DNA from: an uncultured Pseudodesulfovibrio sp.
GTDB taxonomy: Bacteria; Desulfobacterota; Desulfovibrionia; Desulfovibrionales; Desulfovibrionaceae
Assembly (NCBI RefSeq): GCF_963677845.1
Contig: NZ_OY782498.1
Coordinates: 1,867,518-1,931,517, forward strand
DNA: 64,000 nucleotides
Reading direction: 5' to 3'
A program made the translations under genes and the position numbers. Shown here piece after piece: positions 52,972 through 62,090 of the stretch. Position 1 is the first letter of the stretch, and each line of letters begins with the position of its first letter. The notes under the pieces were generated by a model that saw only the letters and a list, made by a program, of their open reading frames with translations, ran no database searches and was not told the origin of the DNA.

Positions 52972-53487
52972 ATGAAAATCAAAGACCTGATGACTCCGGT
53001 AGAGGATTACCAGACCCTTGGTCTGGAAGCCTCTCTGAGCGATGTCGTGAGTGCCTTGCACGACAGTAAACATCGCGACATCCTCATTGTGGATGAAAAC
53101 GATGCCTTTGCAGGCGTGGTGACCATGACGGACATCATCGTTGCGCTGGAACCAAACTACAAGAAGCTCAACAAAACCGATCTGGGCAGCGACATTTTGT
53201 CCAACCGATTTGTGGCCGAGCAGTTCAAGGAATTCAATCTCTGGACCAACACCTTGACCGACCTCTGTAGCAAGAGCATCGATCTCAAGGCCAAGGACGT
53301 CATGCATGTCCCCGAAGACACCCATTACATAGATAAAAACGGCGATTTGGAGCATGGTGTACATCTGTATATCATTGGAGCTCCCCAACCCCTGATCGTC
53401 CGTAGTAACGGCAAAGTGGAAGGTATCCTCCGCATGGCCGATGTCTTTGATGAAATCATTAATCGCATGAGCGCCTGTGCCGGCTAG
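52972..53487 (+). CDS. CBS-domain protein
   Basis: A 171-residue soluble protein with a CBS pair: KIKDLMTPVEDYQTLG and ILIVDENDAFAGVVTMTDII in the first repeat, and AKDVMHVPEDTHYIDKNGDL with KVEGILRMADVFDEI in the second. CBS pairs bind adenosine nucleotides and regulate partners. The ATG at 52972 is chosen because GGGAGGAAGG is directly upstream; a GTG at 52927 lacks this. The DASS transporter gene follows after 24 bp, so regulation of the transporter is likely. Confidence 0.88.
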   Translation: MKIKDLMTPVEDYQTLGLEASLSDVVSALHDSKHRDILIVDENDAFAGVVTMTDIIVALEPNYKKLNKTDLGSDILSNRFVAEQFKEFNLWTNTLTDLCSKSIDLKAKDVMHVPEDTHYIDKNGDLEHGVHLYIIGAPQPLIVRSNGKVEGILRMADVFDEIINRMSACAG

Positions 53488-53511
53488 GCCTTGGTGAACA
53501 AGGAGATAATC

Positions 53512-54987
53512 ATGGAAACAGCTCAAGCTGCCAAACCCGCATTCGACTGGAAACGCCTGGTGTTCATGCTCCTCGGCGTCGTACTCTTCGCCGTTGTCTA
53601 TTTTGCCCCAGCCTGGCCGGACGCCATTGACCCCATGGGTCAACACTTTCCCCTGCCCACAGAAGCAAAAGGCGCGATTGCCGTCTTTCTGCTAGCTGGT
53701 ACATGGTGGGTATTTGAAGTCGTCCCCATCGGCGTCACTTCGTTGATGATCGGTATTCTTCAGGTCATGTTCCTGATTCGCCCAGCCAAAGTGGCGTTCA
53801 AGGATTTCATGGATCCGTCCGTTCTATTCATTTTCGCCTCCATCATGATCGGTTTGGTTTTCACCAAAACCGGCCTGACAAAACGACTTGCATACAAAAT
53901 GCTTGATGTCGTTGGCGAACGCACCTCAATGATCTATCTCGGCGTCTTTGTGGTGACGGCCGCCCTGACCCACATTATGGCGCACACCGCTGTGGCAGCC
54001 ACTATATATCCGCTGCTGCTCGCCATCTATGCATTGTACGGTGAAGGCGACAAACCCACCAAATTCGGTAAAGGGCTGTTTATCGGCATGGCCTACGTCG
54101 CCGGTGCTGGCTCCATTGTCACCCTGCTTGGCGCAGCTCGTGGAGCAGTCGCTCTCGGCTTCTACAAGGAAATCGTCAACGTAGACATCGGCTTCTTCGA
54201 GCTGAGTTACTACATGGCACCCATCGGTTGGGCCATGACCTTCCTGCTGTGGGGCTTCTTCATGATCGTATGCAAGCCTGAAAAAGACCGTATTCCCGGC
54301 CTGAGAGAAAAAGCGCGTGAACTCAACGCAAAAATGGGCAGTCTGACCCGTGATGAGATTCTTGCTGCCGTTATCGTCGGTGGTGTTATCTGTATTATGT
54401 CCCTGCGCTCTTTTGTCCCAGCCCTCCAGGCTGTTGACAAGACCGCAATCATCCTCTGTTCTTCGGTACTCTTCTTTGTCTTCAAGATTCTTGATCTGAA
54501 AGACCTCGAAGACATCCCCTGGAACATCATCCTGCTGTTCGCCGGTGCCATGTCCATTGGTTTCTGTCTCTGGGAAACCGGAGCGGCCAAGTGGATGGCT
54601 GTTAACTGGTTAGTCATGTTCCAGGATGCGAACTGGTTCATCTTCGTCATGTCCATCGCCTTCTTCGTCATGATGATGACCAACTTCATCATGAACGTCG
54701 CGGCCATCGCCATATCGTTACCGGTTGCCCTCGTTATCGCGCCTTACCTCGGCGTGGCTCCCGAAGTCATCCTGTACGCCTCTCTGGTTGTTGCTGGTAT
54801 GCCCTTCCTGCTCCTCGTCGGCGCGGCTCCCAACGCCATCGCCTACGACTCCGGACAGTTCACCACTGGTGAATTCTTCGGCTGGGGCGTTCCCGCTTCC
54901 ATCCTGCTGATGGTCGTTGTCGGTATCGCAATCCTCGTCATCTGGCCGATTATGGGTATGCCCATCACTCTGCCCGCAGGCGGTTAA
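53512..54987 (+). CDS. DASS/SLC13-family sodium:anion symporter
   Basis: A 491-residue inner-membrane protein with about 11-12 hydrophobic segments. DASS marks are the PTEAKGAIAVFLLAGTWWVF start, THIMAHTAVAATIYPLLLA with the SNT-like sodium/substrate region (here AHTAVAA), and TNFIMNVAAIAISLPVAL in the second half. AAGGAG stands before the ATG at 53512. Known substrates of the family are dicarboxylates, citrate and sulfate; sulfate uptake would suit a sulfate reducer, but the substrate is not determined. It is cotranscribed with the CBS protein. Confidence 0.87.
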   Translation: METAQAAKPAFDWKRLVFMLLGVVLFAVVYFAPAWPDAIDPMGQHFPLPTEAKGAIAVFLLAGTWWVFEVVPIGVTSLMIGILQVMFLIRPAKVAFKDFMDPSVLFIFASIMIGLVFTKTGLTKRLAYKMLDVVGERTSMIYLGVFVVTAALTHIMAHTAVAATIYPLLLAIYALYGEGDKPTKFGKGLFIGMAYVAGAGSIVTLLGAARGAVALGFYKEIVNVDIGFFELSYYMAPIGWAMTFLLWGFFMIVCKPEKDRIPGLREKARELNAKMGSLTRDEILAAVIVGGVICIMSLRSFVPALQAVDKTAIILCSSVLFFVFKILDLKDLEDIPWNIILLFAGAMSIGFCLWETGAAKWMAVNWLVMFQDANWFIFVMSIAFFVMMMTNFIMNVAAIAISLPVALVIAPYLGVAPEVILYASLVVAGMPFLLLVGAAPNAIAYDSGQFTTGEFFGWGVPASILLMVVVGIAILVIWPIMGMPITLPAGG

Positions 54988-55018
54988 CAGTCGACAGTTT
55001 GTATAAGACAATATAATA

Positions 55019-55055
55019 ACGGCTGCCATGTTCGATGCATGGCAGCCGTCTTTTC
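55019..55055 (+). terminator. Terminator after the DASS gene
   Basis: Perfect 12-bp arms ACGGCTGCCATG and CATGGCAGCCGT with a 7-base loop, then CTTTTC. Confidence 0.88.
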
Positions 55056-55082
55056 ATAAAACATAAAACCCACGTGAGAATC

Positions 55083-56504
55083 ATGGAAAAACTCGAAGCC
55101 CTCTTTGATCACATCGCGGCCCGGGTCAACGTCAACTTAAAGCCCATGGGCATTGACGTTCGCCCCCTGCTCAATAATGCTATCCCCAGAGAGAGTCATC
55201 TCCTCTATTATGCGTTTTATGCTCTGACCGAAGACCATCCTATTAGCTTCAAATTCACCAACTCCAATCTCTCCGGTTCTTATTTTCTCGGCAAAACCCA
55301 AGTTGATCGCTCCGTCCTGTACAAATCAGACATTCGCGGAGATGAACTCAAACAAAAAGGTGATGTTGTTGAATTCAACGGCGTCAAAACCAAACTCTTC
55401 TATGATGAGGTCATCCGCATCATCAACTCCTTCCTGGTCAAAACACTGGTTCATAACCAATCAAAAAACCCGGAAATCCCAGAAGTCTTTCGCATCTTGA
55501 ACACAGTCGCCATGCACTACTCGAATATCCACGGGACTACGACTGAAGGTGTCTACCTCGGCCCCTTCTCCACCGTTGACCTTTCAGTCATGCACAATTG
55601 CGTTGTCGGTGACTTTGCCTATGTTCAGGCAGGTGATCTCTCCCGTGTAACCATCGAACCTGGCCGCGTATGGGTCAAAGCCGGTGACTTGTTTGAATTC
55701 AATTATGTCTATCCTGAGGGCGTAGTAGAAAAATACGTCAAACTTGATAAAAACGGCAAACTCTCAGGACAGTTTATCGAGTACGTGGATGACTTCAAAG
55801 AAGACTTCGTCCCAATCTATTCCACTGCCGCACCTGAAACAGACGTTGTCATTCCCGAATCTGCCTATGTCAGTCCCTATGCGGTCATCAAGGGACACTG
55901 CGAAATCGGTGAAAACGCTCTCATCGTTCAACGAGCTCACATCGAAAACTCCATCATCGGCGAGGGTGCCAACGCACAGGAGAATTGCTACATCAGAGAC
56001 TCCATATTCGAAGGCAACAACGTCACAGCCCACGGCGGTAAGGTCATCCACACCCGCAACGGCAAAAATGTATTTGTTGGATTCAATTCCTTCGTCCACG
56101 GCACAAAATCTTGTCCTATCGTAATTGGCAAGGATTCCATTGTCATGCCCCATACTATAATTGATGCCGAAGAACCTATCGAAATACCTGAAAACTCGGC
56201 AATATGGGGATACGTTACCAAGCAAGCCGATCTCGCAACTCAATGCGTTAATCTTGATGATCTGGCAAAAACAACCGAAATAACCCTCGGTAATGCCACA
56301 TTCAAGGGTGATGGCATGGCTTTTGTAGAAGCATTCAAGCATCGCATTGATCACATCCGTGAAGAAAACGGTGCATATTTCGACGGCTCGGATAAAACCC
56401 GCGGCCATGCACAGAAGACTCAGGACGCATGCTTCAACATCCTCCAGCCCTTCCAGTCCGGGCCGGAAGCAGGTATGTATCCTACCATGACAATCGGCGA
56501 CTAG
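55083..56504 (+). CDS. Left-handed beta-helix (hexapeptide repeat) protein
   Basis: A 473-residue soluble protein. From about residue 165 to 390 it shows hexapeptide-repeat sequence (VYLGPFSTVDLSVMHNCVVG; AYVSPYAVIKGHCEIGENAL; NSIIGEGANAQENCYIRDSI; IVIGKDSIVMPHTIIDAEEP), forming a left-handed beta helix like those of acyl and nucleotidyl transferases. No catalytic transferase domain is recognised in the N-terminal 165 residues. I start at the ATG at 55083 because the upstream extension from 55035 lies in the terminator. It ends 51 bp before nhaB and may be cotranscribed with it. Function unknown. Confidence 0.78.
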   Translation: MEKLEALFDHIAARVNVNLKPMGIDVRPLLNNAIPRESHLLYYAFYALTEDHPISFKFTNSNLSGSYFLGKTQVDRSVLYKSDIRGDELKQKGDVVEFNGVKTKLFYDEVIRIINSFLVKTLVHNQSKNPEIPEVFRILNTVAMHYSNIHGTTTEGVYLGPFSTVDLSVMHNCVVGDFAYVQAGDLSRVTIEPGRVWVKAGDLFEFNYVYPEGVVEKYVKLDKNGKLSGQFIEYVDDFKEDFVPIYSTAAPETDVVIPESAYVSPYAVIKGHCEIGENALIVQRAHIENSIIGEGANAQENCYIRDSIFEGNNVTAHGGKVIHTRNGKNVFVGFNSFVHGTKSCPIVIGKDSIVMPHTIIDAEEPIEIPENSAIWGYVTKQADLATQCVNLDDLAKTTEITLGNATFKGDGMAFVEAFKHRIDHIREENGAYFDGSDKTRGHAQKTQDACFNILQPFQSGPEAGMYPTMTIGD

Positions 56505-56555
56505 ACTGTCTGGAAATCGCCACGGTATTCACTTCGATTTGAGGAGAAAGTAACA

Positions 56556-58175
56556 ATGTCCCAATCCCTGACCAAGGCCTTTGGCAGAAACTTTCTCGGC
56601 AATGCGCCGAGCTGGTACAAGTTAGCCATCCTGGCCTTTCTTGTCATCAACCCGATTCTTGTCTACACCGTCGGTCCGTTTATAGCGGGCTGGGTGTTAA
56701 TCGCCGAATTCATCTTCACCCTGGCAATGGCACTAAAATGCTATCCGTTGCCTCCGGGTGGTCTGCTGGCCATTCAGGCGGTTTTTCTCGGGCTAACTGA
56801 ACCGGCAACGGTTTATCATGAAGCACTCAACAACTTTGAGGTAATCTTGCTGTTGATCTTCATGGTCGCAGGCATCTACTTCATGAAAGACTTCCTGCAA
56901 TTCACCTTCACCCGTATCCTGACCAAAGTACGCTCAAAAATCGTCATCTCTCTGCTGTTCTGTTTTGCAGGTGCATTCCTGTCCGCCTTCCTTGATGCCT
57001 TGACCGTTACTGCTGTCATCATCGCCGTGGCTTACGGGTTTTATAATGTCTATCACCGATACGCTTCCGGCAAAACAATGAGCTGTTCCCATGACCTCTG
57101 TTCTGATGAGGCCGTCAAAGAAGCAGCCCGCCAAGAACTTTTGGACTTTCGGGCCTTCCTACGCAATCTGATGATGCACGGCGCAGTCGGTACCGCCCTC
57201 GGTGGTGTCTGCACTATCGTTGGTGAACCGCAGAACTTACTCATCGGCTCTGAAATGGGCTGGCACTTTATTCCCTTCTTCCTCAAGGTTGCCCCGGTCT
57301 CCATGCCCGTACTTGTTACTGGCTTGCTGACCTGCATTGTTGTGGAAAAATTCCACATCTTCGGTTACGGCGCACAAATGCCGGGCAACATCCGCTCACA
57401 CCTGCTTGAAACCGCCATCCAGATGGAAGAAAAACGCGGCATGCGCGGCAAGGCCAAATTGATTGTTCAGGCGCTGATCGGCATCTGGCTGATCGTTGCC
57501 TTGGCCATGCACTTGGCTGCGGTCGGTATCATCGGCTTGTCCGTTATCGTTCTGCTGACCTGTTTCAACGGTTTCACTGATGAACACCAACTTGGGCCGG
57601 CATTTGAAGAGGCTTTGCCTTTCACCGCCCTGCTCGTGGTCTTCTTCTCCATTGTCGGCGTCATCCATGATCAGCATCTATTTGCTCCGGTCATGGACGT
57701 CGTGCTGTCCATGCAGGGACAAGCTCAGCTTGCCGCCTATTATGTAGCTAACGGTGTTCTGTCCATGATTTCGGACAACGTGTTCGTGGCGACCGTGTAT
57801 ATCTCGGAAACCAAAATGCACTTCACTAACCTGCTTGGTACCGTCCCCGGCGTGGAAGACAGTGTCGCTCTTATGGAAAGGTTGACCGACGGTCATCTGG
57901 ACCGTGCACAGACCATCTCGACTCTGCCCGCAGCCATTCAGGGACAGGTCTCCGACATGATGAATCACTTCGACAAACTGGCTGTCGCCATCAACACGGG
58001 TACGAACATCCCGTCCGTGGCAACTCCCAACGGTCAGGCCGCATTCTTATTCCTGTTGACCTCGGCTTTGGCCCCGGTCATCAGGCTTTCATACGGCCGC
58101 ATGGTTGTATTGGCTCTGCCTTACACCATTACAATGTCAATAATGGGTCTCGTTGCCACTTACTACTTCATGTAG
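56556..58175 (+). CDS. nhaB: Na+/H+ antiporter NhaB
   Basis: A 539-residue inner-membrane antiporter with about 12 hydrophobic segments. NhaB marks are the opening [60 protein letters not shown] and [19 protein letters not shown]. It exchanges internal sodium for external protons, and so would close the sodium cycle used by the SSS and DASS transporters nearby (inference). GAGGAGAAAG precedes the ATG. Confidence 0.95.
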   Translation: MSQSLTKAFGRNFLGNAPSWYKLAILAFLVINPILVYTVGPFIAGWVLIAEFIFTLAMALKCYPLPPGGLLAIQAVFLGLTEPATVYHEALNNFEVILLLIFMVAGIYFMKDFLQFTFTRILTKVRSKIVISLLFCFAGAFLSAFLDALTVTAVIIAVAYGFYNVYHRYASGKTMSCSHDLCSDEAVKEAARQELLDFRAFLRNLMMHGAVGTALGGVCTIVGEPQNLLIGSEMGWHFIPFFLKVAPVSMPVLVTGLLTCIVVEKFHIFGYGAQMPGNIRSHLLETAIQMEEKRGMRGKAKLIVQALIGIWLIVALAMHLAAVGIIGLSVIVLLTCFNGFTDEHQLGPAFEEALPFTALLVVFFSIVGVIHDQHLFAPVMDVVLSMQGQAQLAAYYVANGVLSMISDNVFVATVYISETKMHFTNLLGTVPGVEDSVALMERLTDGHLDRAQTISTLPAAIQGQVSDMMNHFDKLAVAINTGTNIPSVATPNGQAAFLFLLTSALAPVIRLSYGRMVVLALPYTITMSIMGLVATYYFM

Positions 58176-58190
58176 TTCAAACGCACAAAA

Positions 58191-58234
58191 AATAGAAAAG
58201 GGTCCGCACTATGTGCGGACCCTTTTCTATTTTG
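58191..58234. terminator. Very strong bidirectional terminator after nhaB
   Basis: Perfect 19-bp arms (58191-58209 and 58213-58231) with a 3-base loop TAT, ending in TATTTTG; the GC core is GGGTCCGCAC/GTGCGGACCC. Confidence 0.93.
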
Positions 58235-58258
58235 CAGAGGCTCATCTTAAAAATAAAC

Positions 58259-58292
58259 AAAGCGCACCATTCTCAGCATGGTACGCTTTATT
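58259..58292 (-). terminator. Second hairpin between nhaB and the convergent operon
   Basis: AAAGCGCACCAT and ATGGTACGCTTT pair with one mismatch; on the minus strand TGTTTATTTTTAAG follows. Probably ends the Dabb/zinc-finger operon. Confidence 0.65.
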
Positions 58293-58385
58293 GACTGAGT
58301 TAAGACATAACCAATCATGTGGTCCTCAGTGTAACCAAGGCCATATGTTTCGACAAATATGTCGCTCAAATATCAAACAGGTCCG

Positions 58386-58880
58386 CTAGGCATCATTCAC
58401 TTTGGGAGATTCAGTCAAATGTTCCTTGCACAGCCATATAAGAGACTGATGCTTAGTATCGAAATGAGGATGAACACCATGATTCGTTCCACAAACAGCG
58501 CACGTGTGTTCAGCTTCCCATTCGCATTGCGGATAGCAATCCATATTGTTGAGCATCTGATTAAACCGGCTGATAATAGGAAACATCGGATGATCCGCAT
58601 GTCTCCGCCGGTCCTTGCTGTTCAGTTTCCCATTATCATTCACTTTGACCGTAATCATACGTGAACGATTGATGAGGCCTTCCTTCTTGTTCATGACAAT
58701 CTTGGTCGGCTCTTCCCAACGGCAAATAATCCGTTTTCGGTCCTGATCAAAACGCATAGACATGGCATCCTCCTTAGCGCGGCTCATAGTTCCTTCCCTG
58801 CCGCGTTCGTTTGGATTCACACCGCCGTGCATCATCCTCTCTGAAACCGATTCAACCCAATCCTTTTTTCTAGACGACAT
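58386..58880 (-). CDS. Small Cys/His-rich protein, unknown
   Basis: About 164 residues from the ATG at 58880, which lies inside the last codons of the Dabb gene, giving an 11-base overlap. An alternative ATG near 58762 has a better ribosome site (AAGGAGG) and would give about 125 residues. The C-terminal part has CYPQCEWEAEHTCAVCGTNH then HPHFDTKHQSLIWLCKEHL, a Cys/His arrangement likely to bind zinc. No family is recognised. Confidence 0.65.
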   Translation of the reverse strand: MSSRKKDWVESVSERMMHGGVNPNERGREGTMSRAKEDAMSMRFDQDRKRIICRWEEPTKIVMNKKEGLINRSRMITVKVNDNGKLNSKDRRRHADHPMFPIISRFNQMLNNMDCYPQCEWEAEHTCAVCGTNHGVHPHFDTKHQSLIWLCKEHLTESPKVNDA

Positions 58881-59172
58881 AGTCCAAAGCCTTACGGCCC
58901 GCTGCAACCTTCTTCACGAAAGCTACACACGCCTGGTGCTCAGGATGTCCCTGATAATGATTCAAAGCATCCACGTCATCATGTTCCGAACACAAAACAA
59001 TATGGCATTCCGGCTCAGCAGCAACAATTTCACAACTCACCTCAATGTGCTGCAACCCTTCAATACGTCCGTTAAGCAATTCCAGCATCTCTTTCATTTT
59101 TGCCCCGTTCTCCTGGGCAGATGCTCCTTCGGCTTCCTCTTTCAATGTCCACATGACGATATGTTTGACCAT
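58870..59172 (-). CDS. Dabb-domain (stress-responsive alpha/beta barrel) protein
   Basis: A 100-residue dimeric alpha/beta-barrel protein: MVKHIVMWTLKEEAEG, EVSCEIVAAEPECHIVLCSE, and ALNHYQGHPEHQACVAFVKK are typical of the Dabb fold. Members are small cytoplasmic proteins of mostly unknown function. AGGAAG lies before the ATG at 59172, so the longer upstream frame is not used. The next gene overlaps its end. Confidence 0.88.
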   Translation of the reverse strand: MVKHIVMWTLKEEAEGASAQENGAKMKEMLELLNGRIEGLQHIEVSCEIVAAEPECHIVLCSEHDDVDALNHYQGHPEHQACVAFVKKVAAGRKALDYVV

Positions 59173-59444
59173 TGTTCTTCCTAATTTTTTATCAATAATT
59201 ACAAAATAATAGCCGAAACGCCGAAAAAAGGACATTTGTATACTTAATTCACAATAAGCATTTTCGAACTATTTGTCACCCTATCCCGTCAAATACAGAA
59301 TAAAAGAGTGATGCCTGCAACCATATACAAACCACTCTGATGAAAAGGAGAAAACTTGACATTGTCAGCCAAAGGCCCATCCTTTGCATATGCTCCGAGT
59401 AGTTTAGAAACACTTTGCATGAAAGGTGCCACCACCGAGGATAT

Positions 59445-62087
59445 ATGAATAAATTTAAATGGACTTTACTTGTTTTTGCCATGGTCTGGTTGCTGCCACC
59501 ATTGGCCGCAGCAGAAAAACCAAAGAAAAGTGTCCTATACCTCAATTCCTACCACCATGGGTACAGGTGGTCGGACTCAATCCTTGAAGGCGTCCGCTCA
59601 GTGCTGGACAAAAGCCAATACAAAATCGACCTCCAAATTGAATATATGGATGCCAAGCGGTATAATTATGAAGACGTAACCGCTTTGTTCCTACGACTCT
59701 ATAAAGAAAAATTCGCGAACAAACAGTTTGACGCGGTCATGGTCTCCGACAATGACGCTTTCACCTTTGCCAGCCAATATAGAAATGAATTGTTCCCGGG
59801 AGTTCCAATCATTTTCAGCGGCGTTAATGACTTGAAAGCCAACGACTTGAAAGAGGATAACATCACCGGTGTTGTTGAGTTATTCGACATGGCAAAAACT
59901 CTGGAAGTTGCGTTAAAACTTCATCCTGAAAAAAAACGTATGGTCGTAGTCGGCGACTCATCCACGGCTGGAACAACCATCAAGCATCAAATCGAAGCCG
60001 TTGTTCCACAATTTAAAAACAGACTCACCGTTGATTACTGGATAGATATGTCCATGCGAACCGTTCTGGACCGCGTGAGTACACTTCCAAAAGATACATT
60101 CCTGTTCGCCATTCCATCTTATCAGGTCATTAATGGTCGCTTTTCAACAGCTCAGGAAGTTGTCGAATCCATTTATGAATATTCCAGCGTTCCCATTTAC
60201 ACTTGCTGGGAATTCCTCCTTGGTCACGGCACTGTTGGTGGCCGCATGATTTCTGGATATCTCCATGGCCAAACAGCCGCAAAGGTGGCTCTCAAAGTAC
60301 TCAGCGGCATTCCGGCGGATTCCATTAAGATAAATCGAACACCGATGGGTGAATATCTTTTTGATTACAACGTGATGCAACGACTCAAAATCCAAGAAAA
60401 CCAACTTCCCAAAGGCAGCCGAATTATTAATGCACCCAAAGCATTTTACGAACTGCCAAAAGAACTTTTTTGGACAATCATGATCAGTTTCGCCCTCCTT
60501 CTGCTTGTTCTCATATTCCTGATCATGGGCATGATTGAACGTCGTAAAGTCGAACGAAAAGTCAAAGATCAACTGGCCTTCCAACAAACCCTGATGGACA
60601 CTGTTCCCCAACTGGTTTCATGGAAAGACGTGAATGGCCGTTATCTTGGGACAAACCGCGCATTCGCTGAGTTTTTCGGAATGGAAAGCAGCCATAATGC
60701 AAACAACAAGACCTCCCGAGATGTCATGCGGGATCCTGATTACATTGACTGGGCGGTGGGTGCAGATCGGGCAGTTATCCACAACCAACACGCTTTCCGA
60801 AAAATCAGACGAAAACTCCTCGACGCCAACGGCGAACCCGCATGGATCGAAGTCAACAAAGTCCCGATCAATGATCGTTCCGGCCAGATTGTCGGCGTAC
60901 TGAGCACGGCTGAAAACATCACGAAAGAACGAAATCTGGAGAAGCAGCTCCTGCAATCCCAAAAGATGGAAGCCATAGGCACGCTTGCCGGAGGAATTGC
61001 ACATGATTTCAATAATATATTAACATCTATCATCAACTCTACAGAGTTGGCTGTCAGTGATATCGACCCGGATACAGTCACTGGCAAAGACTTAAAACGA
61101 GTACTCAAGGCTGCTCGACGAGGTGGCCGCGTCGTAAAGCAAATTCTTGCCTTCAGTCGCCCGTCAACTGAAGGCTTCAGGTCTACAGACGTAGGTGCAG
61201 TCATCACAGAAGTACTTGGACTTATGGAATCTTCCATGCCTAGAAATATCGAAGTCCGATCGACCATTGCCTCATCCTTGGCTCACGTACATGCTGACCC
61301 AACCCAAATTCATCAGGTTGCGATGAATCTTTGTACCAATTCTTTTCATGCCCTACGTGAAACCGGCGGTATAATTGATGTTCGTCTGGATCAAGCTGAA
61401 TTGGCAGAGGATGATGCGGATATGCTCGGATTAACTCCCGGAGAATATGTTCGTTTGGTTATTGAAGACAATGGACCAGGTATCCCGCCAGACATACTGG
61501 ATAAAATATTTGATCCATTCTTTTCAACCAAAGACAAGACTGAAGGAACCGGTCTCGGACTGGCGGTTGTGCATGGCATTGTTCGAAGCCATAAAGGCGG
61601 ACTTCAGGTCACCCCTCGTCGCGGAGGCGGTACTACTTTCTTTATTTACTTGCCAAAATGCGAAGAAAATCAAGCAAACAAAGGCCCTGCTAGCAACATG
61701 AGTTCTTCGGTCGGTGCCCATATTCTCTTTGTTGAAGATGACCATGACCAATTGCATACGACTCCACGTCTATTGGAAACCATGGGATGCAAGGTTGTTG
61801 CTCTGGATAACGCCGAAGCTGCTGCTGCCATGGTCTCAAATGGTCCGAACTCTTTTGATCTTGTCATTACGGATTACGATATGCCCGATGTCAGCGGCAC
61901 ACAGTTGGCTGCTCAATTAGCTGATATTCAACCGAGTCTTCCCATCATTCTCGTTTCTGGACGTGAAGATGCAGCAACAGCAGCTGCCCACTTGCCGAAT
62001 ATACAACGGGTGGTTATCAAACCATACGACAAGAAAGATTTATCTCAAGCCATCAACAGCGTATTGACCGAGACTGAGGGAGAGTAA
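59445..62087 (+). CDS. Hybrid histidine kinase with ABC-substrate-binding-like sensor
   Basis: An 880-residue membrane kinase. The signal peptide/first helix (about 1-22) leads to a periplasmic ABC_sub_bind-like (PF04392-type) domain (about 28-315: VLYLNSYHHGYRWSDSILEG, VSDNDAFTFASQYRNELFPG). A TM helix lies at about 345-370, then PAS (about 385-505), HisKA with GTLAGGIAHDFNNIL (phospho-His), HATPase_c (VIEDNGPGIPPDILDKIF, GTGLGLAVVHGI), and a C-terminal receiver (ILFVEDDHDQ, phospho-Asp in VITDYDMPDVSG). GAGG lies 5 bases before the ATG at 59445. The response regulator gene follows after 3 bp; they form a pair. The ligand is unknown. Confidence 0.92.
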   Translation: MNKFKWTLLVFAMVWLLPPLAAAEKPKKSVLYLNSYHHGYRWSDSILEGVRSVLDKSQYKIDLQIEYMDAKRYNYEDVTALFLRLYKEKFANKQFDAVMVSDNDAFTFASQYRNELFPGVPIIFSGVNDLKANDLKEDNITGVVELFDMAKTLEVALKLHPEKKRMVVVGDSSTAGTTIKHQIEAVVPQFKNRLTVDYWIDMSMRTVLDRVSTLPKDTFLFAIPSYQVINGRFSTAQEVVESIYEYSSVPIYTCWEFLLGHGTVGGRMISGYLHGQTAAKVALKVLSGIPADSIKINRTPMGEYLFDYNVMQRLKIQENQLPKGSRIINAPKAFYELPKELFWTIMISFALLLLVLIFLIMGMIERRKVERKVKDQLAFQQTLMDTVPQLVSWKDVNGRYLGTNRAFAEFFGMESSHNANNKTSRDVMRDPDYIDWAVGADRAVIHNQHAFRKIRRKLLDANGEPAWIEVNKVPINDRSGQIVGVLSTAENITKERNLEKQLLQSQKMEAIGTLAGGIAHDFNNILTSIINSTELAVSDIDPDTVTGKDLKRVLKAARRGGRVVKQILAFSRPSTEGFRSTDVGAVITEVLGLMESSMPRNIEVRSTIASSLAHVHADPTQIHQVAMNLCTNSFHALRETGGIIDVRLDQAELAEDDADMLGLTPGEYVRLVIEDNGPGIPPDILDKIFDPFFSTKDKTEGTGLGLAVVHGIVRSHKGGLQVTPRRGGGTTFFIYLPKCEENQANKGPASNMSSSVGAHILFVEDDHDQLHTTPRLLETMGCKVVALDNAEAAAAMVSNGPNSFDLVITDYDMPDVSGTQLAAQLADIQPSLPIILVSGREDAATAAAHLPNIQRVVIKPYDKKDLSQAINSVLTETEGE

Positions 62088-62090
62088 CAA

